64,000 nt of DNA from Procambarus clarkii (Eukaryota; Arthropoda; Malacostraca; Decapoda; Cambaridae), in the NCBI RefSeq assembly GCF_040958095.1, contig NC_091193.1, forward strand, positions 21,164,510 through 21,228,509, in the 5' to 3' direction. The position numbers and the translations under genes were made by a program. The notes beneath the pieces were generated by a model, which worked only from the letters and a program-made list of their open reading frames with translations, made no database searches and was not told the origin of the DNA. The first letter of the stretch is position 1, and the number at the start of each line of letters is the position of its first letter. This document shows, piece by piece, positions 21,840 through 33,199 of this stretch.

Positions 21840-22330
21840 AAACTAGTTCAGTTTCCGAGCCCATCATGTGCTCGGGTATAAATCAGGTATGGATGGGGTC
21901 CACTACCGCCCACGGGATGGGTATGGGGGTCCACTACCGCCCACGGGATGGGTATGGGGGTCCACTACCGCCCACGGGATGGGTATGGGGTCCACTACCG
22001 CCCACGGGATGGGTATGGGGGTCCACTACCGCCCACGGGATGGGTATGGGGTCCACTACCGCCCACGGGATGGGTATGGGGGTCCACTACCGCCCACGGG
22101 ATGGGTATGGGGTCCACTACCGCCCACGGGATGGGTATGGGGGTCCACTACCGCCCACGGGATGGGTATGGGGTCCACTACCGCCCACGGGATGGGTATG
22201 GGGTCCACTACCGCCCACGGGATGGGTATGGGGTCCACTACCGCCCACGGGATGGGTATGGGGTCCACTACCGCCCACGGGATGGGTATGGGGGTCCACT
22301 ACCGCCCACGGATCGGGCATGGGACGTATA
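21840..22330. repeat. 29/30-bp minisatellite inside a dispersed repeat
   Basis: About 14 copies of GGTATGGGGGTCCACTACCG, then CCCACGGGAT. Units have 4 or 5 Gs, giving 29 or 30 bp, so the frame shifts irregularly and coding is excluded. The left flank (GAGCCCATCATGTGCTCGGG) and right flank (TAATAGTGTACTAAATGAG) resemble the single-unit copies near 11440 and 42500. Confidence 0.95.
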
Positions 22331-23567
22331 ATAGTGTACTAAATGAGCACTCGCTCCTCACGCAGTAGGCTTGAAGTACTCGCTATTAGTCATCATACTC
22401 TCTACTTTCAAGACCTCTTATCTATTCTCAGGTGTTAGATTAGATTGAACTATGTCTACCCCCACCACTACTAGACATACTAGCACCCCATTACCCTAAT
22501 TTCAAATAGTTACCCATTATTTTCTTAGTTTCAAATTCTTTCTGATCATGACTCGGATCAACATCACAAAGGGACTTGCCAGTTTTCTATACTTAGCCCA
22601 TAGGCCTATATGAAAAGAATAATGAAGTAATTTGCAAGTTATGAGGTATTGATGAAATGTGAGAATGGAGGAGCGTGTCAGGCGGCTCACTCACACGTAG
22701 GCACCTCAAGTACACGTCTGCGGTAACATTTTTCTTACGCACTGGAACCGAGAAATTGCACAATGCAATGAGGGAAAAGACTGGAGCCAAAAAACAGTTT
22801 GTGAGAGTAGGCAGTTACAGAGGCTGTACCGGGTAAACAACAACATGGTTACTATAGCTTTACCAGGTGTACGTGACTTATTCTCTACTATGACGGTCAA
22901 GTGAAAATGTTCCCGTGGAGCATTTTTGGTCATTTTTGCCTTTGGTAATTTGTTTAATTTGTTTTGTTTGATTTTTGTCTTCCTATAAACCATCATATAC
23001 CTAGGCATTTCTCAGGCAACAGATCAATCCATTCAAAATGAGACGTATTAGAAGAAATCAAAACACCATAATATCAACGTTTCCTCGCTAGAACACAAGG
23101 GTTGGTTTGCCTCACTTCCTCGAGTCACAAGCTAGGCTAAACAGTTGCATTTTGAACGGAGGCAAATCTGAGAGAACTGACTGACTTAGTACAGGCTCCC
23201 GTAACCCCTCCCTCCCCCCCCCCTCTCTAACCCAAGAGGGGGGAGGGATGGGGGGGAGCCCCGTACATATATCACAGCGGAAGTCATTACGTAATAACTA
23301 CCCCCATCACAGAGCAAGCCGCCGGCGCCCTTAGCAACCTGCCCAACAAGAGTGCTTCACAGAACAGCCTGGTCGCTCTCTCTCTCTGCCAATCCGTACA
23401 AAATACAACTGGTTTCCATAACCAGAAACCTACTAACTCTACCGAGGCCGGTGCGTAAGCAACGTCACTATTTACGGTGCTTTAGTTTTTTTACCAAAAC
23501 GTCGCGTTTTAGCAGATTGGTCGAGGAAAATGTGATTTATTTAGCGAGAGGCTTGACAACACATCAC
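22331..23567. other. Gene-free stretch
   Basis: Contains complementary C-run and G-run blocks (about 23209-23257) that could pair. No gene recognised. Confidence 0.4.
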
Positions 23568-24610
23568 CATACCCACACATCACAGCTCACTCCCCTGTAC
23601 ACCCACACATCACAGCTCACTCCCCTGTACACCCACACATCACAGCTCACTCCCCTGTACACCCACACATCACAGCTCACTCCCCTGTACTCCCACACAT
23701 CACAGCTCACTCCCCTGTACTCCCACACATCACAGCTCACTCCCCTGTACTCCCACACATCACAGCTCACTCCCCTGTACTCCCACACATCACAGCTCAC
23801 TCCCCTGTACTCCCACACATCACAGCTCACTCCCCTGTACTCCCACACATCACAGCTCACTCCCCTGTACTCCCACACATCACAGCTCACTCCCCTGTAC
23901 TCCCACACATCACAGCTCACTCCCCTGTACTCCCACACATCACAGCTCACTCCCCTGTACTCCCACACATCACAGCTCACTCCCCTGTACTCCCACACAT
24001 CACAGCTCACTCCCCTGTACTCCCACACATCACAGCTCACTCCCCGGTACTCCCACACATCACAGCTCACTCCCCGGTACTCCCACACATCACAGCTCAC
24101 TCCCCGGTACTCCCACACATCACAGCTCACTCCCCTGTACTCCCACACATCACAGCTCACTCCCCTGTACTCCCACACATCACAGCTCACTCCCCTGTAC
24201 TCCCACACATCACAGCTCACTCCCCTGTACTCCCACACATCACAGCTCACTCCCCTGTACTCCCACACATCACAGCTCACTCCCCTGTACTCCCACACAT
24301 CACAGCTCACTCCCCTGTACTCCCACACATCACAGCTCACTCCCCTGTACTCCCACACATCACAGCTCACTCCCCTGTACTCCCACACATCACAGCTCAC
24401 TCCCCTGTACTCCCACACATCACAGCTCACTCCCCTGTACTCCCACACATCACAGCTCACTCCCCTGTACTCCCACACATCACAGCTCACTCCCCTGTAC
24501 TCCCACACATCACAGCTCACTCCCCTGTACTCCCACACATCACAGCTCACTCCCCTGTACTCCCACACATCACAGCTCACTCCCCTGTTCTCCCACACAT
24601 AACAGGTCAC
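23568..24610. repeat. 30-bp minisatellite, about 34 copies
   Basis: Unit: CCCACACATCACAGCTCACT, then CCCCTGTACT. The first three junctions read TGTACACCC. Three consecutive units near 24041-24115 carry CCCCGGTAC, and the last units are TGTTC and AACAGG variants. Because 30 is a multiple of three, both strands are open for over 1 kb (YSHTSQLTPL on plus, EYRGVSCDVW on minus). Openness on both strands marks it as a tandem repeat rather than a gene. Confidence 0.97.
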
Positions 24611-24696
24611 TCCCCTGTACTACGACTTATTTTGTCCCCATTTTCTCAGTTCTTTTCACTTTTATTCAAATAGTTTCCTTAAATGTTTCTCCTTTG

Positions 24697-24905
24697 GCAA
24701 GAGTATGGTGTGTGGCCCTCGAGCAACAGTGTGGTGTGTGGCCCTCGAGCAAGAGTATGGTGTGTGGACCTCGAGCAAGAGTATGGTGTGTGGCCCTCGA
24801 GCAACAGTGTGGTGTGTGGACCTCGAGCAAGAGTATGGTGTGTGGCCCTCGAGCAAGAGTATGGTGTGTGGCCCTCGAGCAAGAGGATGGTGTGTGGCCC
24901 TGGAG
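24697..24905. repeat. 26-bp minisatellite, about 8 copies
   Basis: Unit: CTCGAGCAAGAGTATGGTGT, then GTGGCC. It alternates with AACAGTGTGG variants and ACCTCGAG junctions. Confidence 0.95.
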
Positions 24906-25207
24906 ACAGGGTTGAGTGTGATCTTTAAGGCTCAAGATTGCGTGATATCTCAAGGAGAGGTCGTCTTTCTGCCTCTCGGGGTAAGGTTAAATACCCCTTG
25001 TGTTTACCAAGTCTACTGTTCCAGCACACAGCGCCTGAGTCACAGGCTCGCTCGCACACAAATCGATTCTCAGGCTGCAAAAAAAATGACAAAAGAAGGT
25101 ATGTAGACAGCTATTTAATATAGCATTTATTACCACTGGTAACTACATGCTCGTGTCGGCCCGGGCGCGGAGAGCTGTTGTAGTATATTCACCCACCAGC
25201 GTTGGTT

Positions 25208-26045
25208 TACACTGTTCCTGGAGGCTACTGGGTGTACTGGTATGTTACACTGTTGCTGGAGGCTACTGGGTGTACTGGTATGTTACACTGTTGCTGGAGG
25301 CTACTGGGTGTACTGGTATGTTACACTGTTGCTGGAGGCTACTGGGTGTACTGGTATGTTACACTGTTGCTGGAGGCTACTGGGTGTACTGGTATGTTAC
25401 ACTGTTGCTGGAGGCTACTGGGTGTACTGGTATGTTACACTGTTGCTGGAGGCTACTGGGTGTACTGGTATGTTACACTGTTGCTGGAGGCTACTGGGTG
25501 TACTGGTATGTTACACTGTTGCTGGAGGCTACTGGGTGTACTGGTATGTTACACTGTTGCTGGAGGCTACTGGGTGTACTGGTATGTTACACTGTTGCTG
25601 GAGGCTACTGGGTGTACTGGTATGTTACACTGTTGCTGGAGGCTACTGGGTGTACTGGTATGTTACACTGTTGCTGGAGGCTACTGGGTGTACTGGTATG
25701 TTACACTGTTGCTGGAGGCTACTGGGTGTACTGGTATGTTACACTGTTGCTGAAGGCTACTGGGTGTACTGGTATGTTACACTGTTGCTGGAGGCTACTG
25801 GGTGTACTGGTATGTTACACTGTTGCTGGAGGCTACTGGGTGTACTGGTATGTTACACTGTTGCTGAAGGCTACTGGGTGTACTGGTATGTTACACTGTT
25901 GCTGGAGGCTACTGGGTGTACTGGTATGTTACACTGTTGCTGGAGGCTACTGGGTGTACTGGTATGTTACACTGTTGCTGGAGGCTACTGGGTGTACTGG
26001 TATGTTACACTGTTGCTGAAGGCTACTGGGTGTACTGGTATGTCC
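25208..26045. repeat. 38-bp minisatellite, about 22 copies
   Basis: Unit: TGTTACACTGTTGCTGGAGG, then CTACTGGGTGTACTGGTA. The copies are almost identical. Three carry GAAGG instead of GGAGG (about 25751, 25865 and 26017), spaced 114 and 152 bases, that is 3 and 4 units. All phases are open, giving hydrophobic LLLEATGCTGMLHCCW-type readings that are not evidence of a protein. Confidence 0.97.
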
Positions 26046-26369
26046 ATGAACGCTCCTGTGTGAGCGTTCATAGCTTGGCACTTTCCGCAGATAATTCCCA
26101 CCCTGGTGTTTGTAAGCACTGGCGAGGATGATGAACACAGCACCCACACGTACACAACATCCGCCCCTACAGTCCTACTCTACTATCCACTCCCCTCCCA
26201 CAGCTCCACTCCCCCCTCCCAACCTCACCTACACCGCCCCCCCCCCCCACCCCTGCCTGCCCTTCCCGGAGCTCGACCTCTCATCAATAACTCGGCCACC
26301 ACAAGCACAAGAGTTAGGGCACCTCTAGTCGCCCGTCGACACAGTAAGAGCTGAGAGTTTCGCTGCCAT

Positions 26370-26525
26370 CTATTAGTCAACACTGTCTCTGCTACCGGTG
26401 ACAGATGACAGTGTTGACTAACAGATATATATAGTATATATATTACTACCTAGTACAACCCCCTCCTACATATAGTTGCAACAGTGTTAGCCACACTGTT
26501 GCAGCTATATGGGGGGTAGGAGGAA
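26370..26525. repeat. Two adjacent hairpins
   Basis: Hairpin 1: TTAGTCAACACTGTC (26372-26386) pairs with 26407-26421. Hairpin 2: CCTCCTACATATAGTTGCAA (from 26462) pairs with the segment ending at about 26523. A short TATATA stretch lies between them. Confidence 0.8.
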
Positions 26526-27562
26526 GCCCCTGCTACGGATTGTCATACCATGTCTGGAAGTCAATGGCAGTTCATAAGGGGGGTGCAAGCTCAGCCAATA
26601 AGAGTCCGCCACGAACGAGTGCTACGCGTCCTATAAGAATTGCAATAGGCTGTATGTGTGTGTATACCTTCATGAACCATTACAGACTGATGTACAGCTA
26701 CAGCTCAATTGAGCAAGTTGCTACCGTGCATGAAATGTTTGGCAGTGCAAGAAAACATCTATTCTGGCTTCGTCTCTAACTCAGAGAGAGAGAGAGATCT
26801 AAGGACAATGGAATATCCTCCGGTAGAGATTCATAGCAAGTTAACTTTACGAATATCAGTAGGGTTTTTGTCAGCATTGGGATCTCTGATATTTGACAAA
26901 TGCCACAACTCACCAGTGGAAGAGACTAACGGTAGAGGAGAAATTGTAAGAACGAGAAACCGAGCGTATACCTGGGGTGGGGTTTGGGAGTTGTTCTGCT
27001 CCTAGGCCTGTCTAGCCACACATACAAGGCCTTCATGAGATAACCTCGAGGAACACACGGCACTGCAGTAGGTAATCTGTAGTTGCTGCTTGTGGTAATT
27101 ACCGCTGGGGCAGTGTCAGTTGCTTACAATAAGTTACTTAACGCTGGGTCGTTGGTCCAAGTATCCACTCACATTTGGAGTTATAACTAGGTGTATAACG
27201 GATTGCTGAACCAACGACACATCATGCAGTAAAATCAAGCCTAATTAGGCTATATGATCATTAATATTACAAACTTTGTGTTCTTCCTAGGAAGTGGAAA
27301 TTATTTTTGTTGTTTAGGAACTGAATATTCCTACCGTCCTAAATGGTTTCCTAATTACTAGTACACAACCTAGTGCAAGCTAAATGACCAATTACAGAGA
27401 GCTACTCTCAAATACTAGGGGGTGTGTGGCTCGAGGCACCTGAAGAGTTTAGAATATAATCCTGACTGCATAAAATATTCAGCCATCAAACACTACATCA
27501 CCTTCGAACAAAATTTTTTTACAGTTCTACCCTTCTGGATATATATTAATAGGCTATAAATT
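26526..27562. other. Gene-free stretch
   Basis: Unique-looking. A frame at 26709-27005 is open but unrecognised. Nothing else seen. Confidence 0.35.
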
Positions 27563-27605
27563 CACAGTTTATACTTGTGAATATACTTCACAAGTATAAA
27601 CTGTG
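27563..27605. repeat. 19-bp perfect hairpin
   Basis: CACAGTTTATACTTGTGAA (27563-27581), loop TATAC, then its exact reverse complement to 27605. Confidence 0.9.
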
Positions 27606-28009
27606 ACTTAATTAATCCTTCGCTGCACTGACCTTCCTCACCCACTGTTATGATTTATAAACACAAACCCTGCACAAGTCTGCTGCTTCTGAGGAATTCC
27701 CGACAGGTGAAACCTTATCTAAAGATAAAATCCACTCTAAATTTACTGCTCCCTGTCACACACAATGTTGGTACCACCGTAGGTAACATTTACTGCCCCC
27801 CCCCCCATACACAATGTTGGTATCACACTGCCCATGCAACAAGCAGGTACAAACATCGTTTCCGGTATCATGATTGGCAACACACACAAAAGGAAACAAA
27901 AACCTTAACCGACAATGGCAAGGTCTGGCGATAACGGCAGTCCATAAAATATTAGTGGAAAATAAGTCACTCGCCAATGGCAGTACCGCCAAAACACCAT
28001 TTGAATCTG

Positions 28010-28160
28010 TTTGACCAGACCACACACTAGAAGGTGAAGAGACGACGACACAATCGACTTGAGAATGGTTCAGGACGGACCGAAACGTCGTCGTCCCTTC
28101 ACCTTCTAGTGTGTGGTCTGGTCAAACTACTTCAGCCACGTTATTGTGACTCATCGACTG
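28010..28160. mobile_element. Fold-back element, copy 2
   Basis: Same family as 5595-5770. The left arm is shortened and lacks the GTTTCGGTCC block. The right arm is complete and continues to CTTCAGCCACGTTATTGTGA and CTCATCG. Confidence 0.8.
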
Positions 28161-29102
28161 CACCATTCGAATCACAACATCAGCAAGAAGGCAATAATCA
28201 CCGCTGTAAATCAAACAGGAACAACATCAATAACAACAAACATCGACAGAAAATATTGAAGCCTACTTGGAGGAGGCAGATTATATGGAGCACCCGCGTT
28301 GTGTTAGCCTGTCCTCGACGCTAGGCTCGTTACAGCGGCGGCCGTTACAGCAGTTACGTCACAGGGATCGCCAACGTGCTTTTGTCCTGGTTTAGGGCCG
28401 GTTGTATCATATTATGTTATCCTGTATTCCAAGTGTTGCGCCTCGTGGGCCTGCATGCAACATACCTACAATAGTTTCAGCTAATACACCTTGTCTGATG
28501 TTTCATTTGGACAAGTGACAATATAAATATTTTTCACACTAAAAGTACCGTTAACAAACGCATTTTTGTTTACAGTATGCTTTATTTGTCACAGCTAGAG
28601 CTGGGTCGGCCCTCGTGGTAAATAACGCATCTTAAACTCATTTAAATTAGATTTATCTTTCACTCTCGTCATTAAATTCTCAACATGCTCATCTCTGTGT
28701 CTGTATAAATCTATGTTTCTCTCTCTCTCTGTCTCTCTTATATACACACTTTCTCCTCTTTGTCCTTCGTCGCCACCTATAATGCTTCTACAGGTATCAG
28801 ACGCTCCATTAGAAGGCGGGTGGCGGCAAGAATCTGCCTTTATCTAGCCTATAAAAGCAGCCTACGGGCCCTATAAAACTACCGCTGGTCACCAAAATGG
28901 AGGGGAGTAGGTACACGGTTGCTTTTATCTCTACAGCCTCTCGCTTCACGTGATAATGAAAGCCCTACATAACACCACCAACTATGTTTTAAGACGCACA
29001 CCGCGGTACTCCCACCCCGGAGCTTGGGCAAGACAGATGAATGCATTCCCACGCTCACCTTAGTTCTTAAGATATACGGCAAGTGTCCGTGGGGGATTGG
29101 GG
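28161..29102. other. Gene-free stretch
   Basis: A short CT-rich run near 28710-28735. No gene recognised. Confidence 0.4.
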
Positions 29103-29350
29103 AGAGAGGGATGTGGTGATGGTGGTAGTGGTGGTGGCGGGGGCTGGTGGTAGTGGTGGTGGCGGGGGCTGGTGGTAATGGTGGTGGCGGGGTTGGTAGT
29201 GGTAATGGTGGTGGCGGGGCTGGTGGTGGCGGGGCTGGTGGTAGTGGTGGCGGGGCTGGTGGTAGTGGTGGCGGGGCTGGTGGTAGTGGTGGTAGTGGTG
29301 GTAGTGGTGGTAGTGGTGGTGGCGGGGCTGGTGGTAGTGGCGGTGATGCA
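29103..29350. repeat. GGT/GGC-rich low-complexity array
   Basis: Repeats of GGTGGTAGT and GGTGGCGGGGCT. The Gly/Ser-rich (plus) and Pro-rich (minus) frames are composition artefacts. The dense GG tracts could support G-quadruplexes on the plus strand. Confidence 0.9.
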
Positions 29351-29689
29351 GTCACAAGGAAAACAAGTTACACTGAACGTTATATGTTATGATTGACAGG
29401 TGGAATGGAGGCTGAGGTGCAGGATGGAGATGGGTGTGGAGAGAAGTGGTGGGTGGAGGGAATGGAAGGTGAAGGTGGTGGCGTAAGGGGTGAAAGGGGG
29501 TTGAGTGAGAGGGGGGGGGGGGGGGTTAAGAGGGCAAGGCAATTGTTCAAATGGGCGGGACCTCCACAAGCACGCCCTCTTCCCCATCTTCGTCAGCCTC
29601 CTCTTGATGACTGGGAATGGGGAACCATGAACAAGAAACTATGGTAGTAGTAGTAGTAAATCATTTATACTGAGCCGCAACAGAGGTGC

Positions 29690-29950
29690 CTGACAGCTGG
29701 GTGGACAGCGCTTCGGATTCGTAGTCCTGAGGTTCCGGGTTCGATCCCCGGTGGAGGCGGAGACAAATGGAGCAAAATGTTTTTCATTCTTTGATGCCCC
29801 TGTTACCTAACAGTAAATAGGTACCTGGGAGTTAGACAGCTGCTACGGGCTGCTTCTTGGGGGTGTGTAACAAAAGGGAAGCCTGGTCGAGGACAGGGCC
29901 GAGGGGACGCTAAGCCCCGAAAATCATCTCAAGATAACCTCAAGAGGCAT
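29690..29950 (+). mobile_element. tRNA-derived SINE (type T3 head, tail A), near full length
   Basis: Head: CAGCTGGGTGGACAGCGCTT (box A region) and CCGGGTTCGATCCCCGGTGG (box B). Core: CCTAACAGTAAATAGGTACC. Tail A: GGTCGAGGACAGGGCCGAGG, then CATCTCAAGATAACCTCAAG. Organised like 15545-15800. A (TAG)n run precedes it at 29644-29660. Confidence 0.85.
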
Positions 29951-30276
29951 CATTGGCGCTGTATACAAACATTTCTGGGTTCGACTCTCCAACAGGAAGA
30001 ATCAAACAGCAAGGGAATCAGGTATTAAGAATCACAATCATCCCTAAAGGATCTGTCTGCTATCCTTGGGCCAGAAAACGGTTTTACAAATCACATTCAA
30101 GTGTCCTGTAGGTCGATTAAGCAAGCACGGGAGGTGGATGACAGAGGCTGTGAAGGCTTGAGTGGCAGACTTGACAGTGATGGATGAGATGGTGCTCGGT
30201 TAAAATAATTAGGTGAAAATTAAATCAACGAAGGATGAAGAAATTTTGAGGAACAGAATACAAAATCAAGTATAAA

Positions 30277-30440
30277 GTTGACCAAACCACACACTAGAAG
30301 GTGAAAGGACGGCGACGTGTCGGTCCGTCCTGAACTTGAGAATGGTCCAGGACGGACCGAAACGTCGTCGTCCCTTCACCTTCTAGTGTGTGGTCTGGTC
30401 AACATACTTCAGCCACGTTATTGTGACTCATCGCCTGCTC
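30277..30440. mobile_element. Fold-back element, copy 3
   Basis: Left arm from GTTGACCAAACCACACACTA to GGTCCGTCCTG. The centre is deleted to ACTTGAGAAT. The right arm runs to CAACATACTTCAGCCACGTT and CATCGCCTGC, which gives the family's outer end. Confidence 0.8.
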
Positions 30441-30890
30441 AAGTATAAACTTCAATCTCCCCAAAGAGGGGTCCCAGATGGGCCAATATAAGAGTCAATC
30501 TTGTTCCTGATATATGTGAACCACCTACCATAGTGGACCAACTTATTATTATTTTCTACCACAGACGTGGCCACACATTTACAATGCTAACCACCATATA
30601 TACATTTTTTTCTCTTGAGGTTATCTTGAGGAGGAACTACCTTCCTCTCAATGTCTGCTGCATTTACAAATTATGACGAAGAAATACGGAGAAATACTGA
30701 AAAAAAGGACGAGCTGGACCCGCTGAATGAATGGTCCAATAAGTAGCTACTTAAATTTAACTTCAGCAACTTGAAACGATATGAAGCTGGATGCTGGGAA
30801 CAAAATACACGGTACCAAACTGGAGAGGAAATCCTACTAAAATTGCAAAATTAAAATACCTACGAGCTGTGTGTAGGTATATGGCCCTTG

Positions 30891-31142
30891 GGCCAGATTC
30901 ACGAAGCGGTTACTCAAGCACTTACGAACGTGTACATTTTCCTCAATCTTTGACGGTTTCGGTTACATTTATTGAACAGTTTACAAGTATGAAAACCTCC
31001 CAATCAACTGTTATTGTTATAAACAGCCTCCTGGTGCTTCGGAGCTCATTAACCATTTAATAATTGTAACCAAAGCCGCCAAAGATTGAGAAAAGATGTA
31101 CAGGTTCGTAAGTGCTTGCGTAACTGCTTCGTGAATCTGGCC
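30891..31142. mobile_element. MITE with about 75-bp terminal inverted repeats
   Basis: Left end GGCCAGATTCACGAAGCGGT, then TACTCAAGCACTTACGAACG and TCAATCTTTGACGG. The right end is the reverse complement with a few mismatches, finishing GCTTCGTGAATCTGGCC. Total 252 bases, no coding. I recall this termini type as common in decapods. The target duplication is not clear. Confidence 0.85.
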
Positions 31143-31204
31143 ACTTGACTCAAAAGCCCACATCGAACATGCATCATCGGTTATATATGTAGGTTTGGTT
31201 TTCC

Positions 31205-31410
31205 ATTATCGGGGATCGGAAACCTCTTAGGGCTTCCTATATAGATCTTCTCTAGCTAGGCCAGTAACTGACCTTCCCTAGGATGCAATCCACAACATTT
31301 ACCTAACTACCCGATACCTATTTACAACTAGGTGAATAGGTCCATCAGCTGTAAGGAAATGCACCCAATCATCTCGTCTTACCCGGGAATGGAACTGTGA
31401 ACTATTCGGC
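31205..31410 (-). mobile_element. SINE copy (type T4), diverged
   Basis: GGGATCGGAAACCTCTTAGG, GATGCAATCCACAACATTTA, CCTATTTACAACTAGGTGAA and ACCCGGGAATGGAACTGTGA follow the T4 order. It is read on the minus strand, with the tRNA-like head at the right end. Confidence 0.6.
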
Positions 31411-31433
31411 CGTGAGCAGGCTGCCTTGCCTAT

Positions 31434-31900
31434 ATGCTACAGGTGGGCCAAGAAACTGGTGCCTTCAGGAATATAAGCGAGTCACTCACGACCCAATACA
31501 TCACACCAATTCTGGAATATGCAGCGCCAACCTGGATTTTCTTCTCTCATTGGACACAAAACGAGGCTGGAGATTGTTATGAAGTATGCCACCAGATAAG
31601 TCCCAGAGCTGAGATGAAAAAGTTACGAGGAAATACGAAAGGAAATGTCATTACTCTGGGAGATCATTTACGTATATCAGAAACAGTATAGGTCCGAGTA
31701 CAGAGCCCTGTGGAACTCAAAGGAAATATATCACTTTGCTGGAAGGAGACAATCTTCACATACAGGATTAAGTACAGGTGGTACACGAACAAGGAGTCAT
31801 AGGAAGACACGAAATACAACAACAAGCCTGGAAACCTATGCACCACTATGCGGAGGTGCATGCGTACCAATGACGGTACCCAAGAGTTGAAGCTCACACT
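31434..31900 (+). pseudogene. Decayed LINE remnant
   Basis: A frame encodes TQYITPILEYAAPTWIF, matching the VRPVLEYAASSW region of the 2042 copy. It is followed by CATCAGATAAGTCCCAG-type decayed LVPEL sequence and a GTACACGAACAAGGAGTCAT stretch corresponding to GTRTRGHR. Frames change several times. Confidence 0.65.
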
Positions 31901-32039
31901 ACGCAAGCCCAACTATGTGAGCACACGAAATCTTTTGCCGCCATGAGTAAAGAGACACATTACGCAATACTTCTAACAATAAACTGATGACTGCACAGCA
32001 GACAGCTCCGGCTGTGACGTAACTCATGCCAGACTGTTT

Positions 32040-32225
32040 GATAAGAGGGTTGGGAGAGGGGGGGGAGGAGGAAAGGTGAGGCGAGAACGGGGTGTGATGC
32101 AGGAACTAGGAGGGGAGAGGGGGAAAGGATGGAGAATAAGGAGTGGGGGGAGGGGGAGAGGAGGGGATAAGATGAGGGGTGAAGGAAGGAGGAAAAGAGG
32201 TAAGGACGGGAGAGGGGGTCTTCAC
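32040..32225. repeat. Long purine tract
   Basis: About 185 bases almost entirely A/G on the plus strand with many runs of G. Prone to triplex or quadruplex structure. No coding. Confidence 0.85.
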
Positions 32226-32289
32226 CTCCCACCTCCCTCTCTCTCAAGAGACCCGTATATAGCTGTGGGAGTCGAGAGACTCCTAGCTG

Positions 32290-32356
32290 TGAGGTTACCT
32301 TGAGGTGCTTCCGGGGCTTAGCGTCCCCGCGGCCCGGTCGTCGACCAGGCCTCCAT
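32290..32356 (-). mobile_element. SINE tail A fragment
   Basis: GAGGTTACCTTGAGGTGCTT, then CCGGGGCTTAGCGTCCCCGC and GGCCCGGTCGTCGACCAGGC. Only tail A is present. Confidence 0.75.
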
Positions 32357-32426
32357 ACTGACGTGACGTCACATATTTCATGTAGAAGTTGCAGGGCCAA
32401 CCTCCGGAAGCTGCGGCAATTTGTAC

Positions 32427-32427
<1 letters not shown>

Positions 32428-32513
<86 letters not shown>
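32428..32513. repeat. (GT)n microsatellite
   Basis: About 43 uninterrupted GT units. Confidence 0.98.
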
Positions 32514-32514
<1 letters not shown>

Positions 32515-32654
32515 CCCTGCCTGGGAAGTTGTCCACGACCAGTGCAGGCACCGCCAGTCTTATTAGTCAACTGCTTCCTGGGTCACTACCACACACCCAG
32601 TGACACATTGTAACTTTAATGGCGGTCATAACTATACTCCAGAAACTAGTACAC

Positions 32655-32757
32655 TGTACTGATAGAGCCCAGTAGGCTCAGGAACCTGTACACCAGTTGA
32701 CTTGACGGGATCAAAGAGCCAGAGCTCAACCCCCGCAAGCACAATTAGGTAAGTACA
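32655..32757 (+). mobile_element. LINE family 1 3' end
   Basis: GATAGAGCCCAGTAGGCTCA, then CAAAGAGCCAGAGCTCAACC and TTAGGTAAGTAC. The last ~100 bases of the element. Confidence 0.75.
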
Positions 32758-33089
32758 TATTGATATACAGCCTTCTCAAAGGTAACTACGGTAATTGAAC
32801 TTGGGACATTTGGACTGCGAGGCAAGTACAATAAAAACCACTATCATACATCCCCCCAAACACCATCCACTGACTTGTCTCAGTTTCTTTCATAAATATA
32901 TATTGTATTTTCTATTTTAGTTTTTAGCTATGCTGTACATCAATAAATGCACTCAAGCCTTAAAAAAAGAAAAGAGGGAGCGCGCTTTCTCAACCATTGT
33001 CTCGTATGTTGGCCTATTAGGTTTACTCTATTGTTATGTTATGTTTGGAATTAGTCTTGGGACCAGGTATTGGAACCGGTTAGTTTATA

Positions 33090-33091
<2 letters not shown>

Positions 33092-33153
<62 letters not shown>
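33092..33153. repeat. (GT)n microsatellite
   Basis: About 31 uninterrupted GT units. Confidence 0.98.
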
Positions 33154-33154
<1 letters not shown>

Positions 33155-33199
33155 GCTTACATTCATTGCAGGAAAATGAGTTGATAGTTGCAAATATTA

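Noticed and set aside
23564-24610. Long open frames of 348-416 residues on both strands
   Set aside because: They are the 30-bp tandem repeat read in phase; both strands are equally open and there is no start context or domain.
25147-26063. Open frames of 183-290 residues with hydrophobic repeats
   Set aside because: A 38-bp period cycles through all three frames, so openness reflects the lack of a stop in the unit, not coding selection.
28879-29392. Proline-rich (minus) and glycine-rich (plus) proteins
   Set aside because: Pure composition effect of GGT/GGC repeats; no non-repetitive domain attached.
29720-29760. Possible tRNA genes at GGTTCGATCC motifs here and near 48735, 19940, 47240 and 53260
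   Set aside because: Box A and B are present but the acceptor stem and anticodon arm do not form. Each continues into a shared SINE body, so they are SINE heads.
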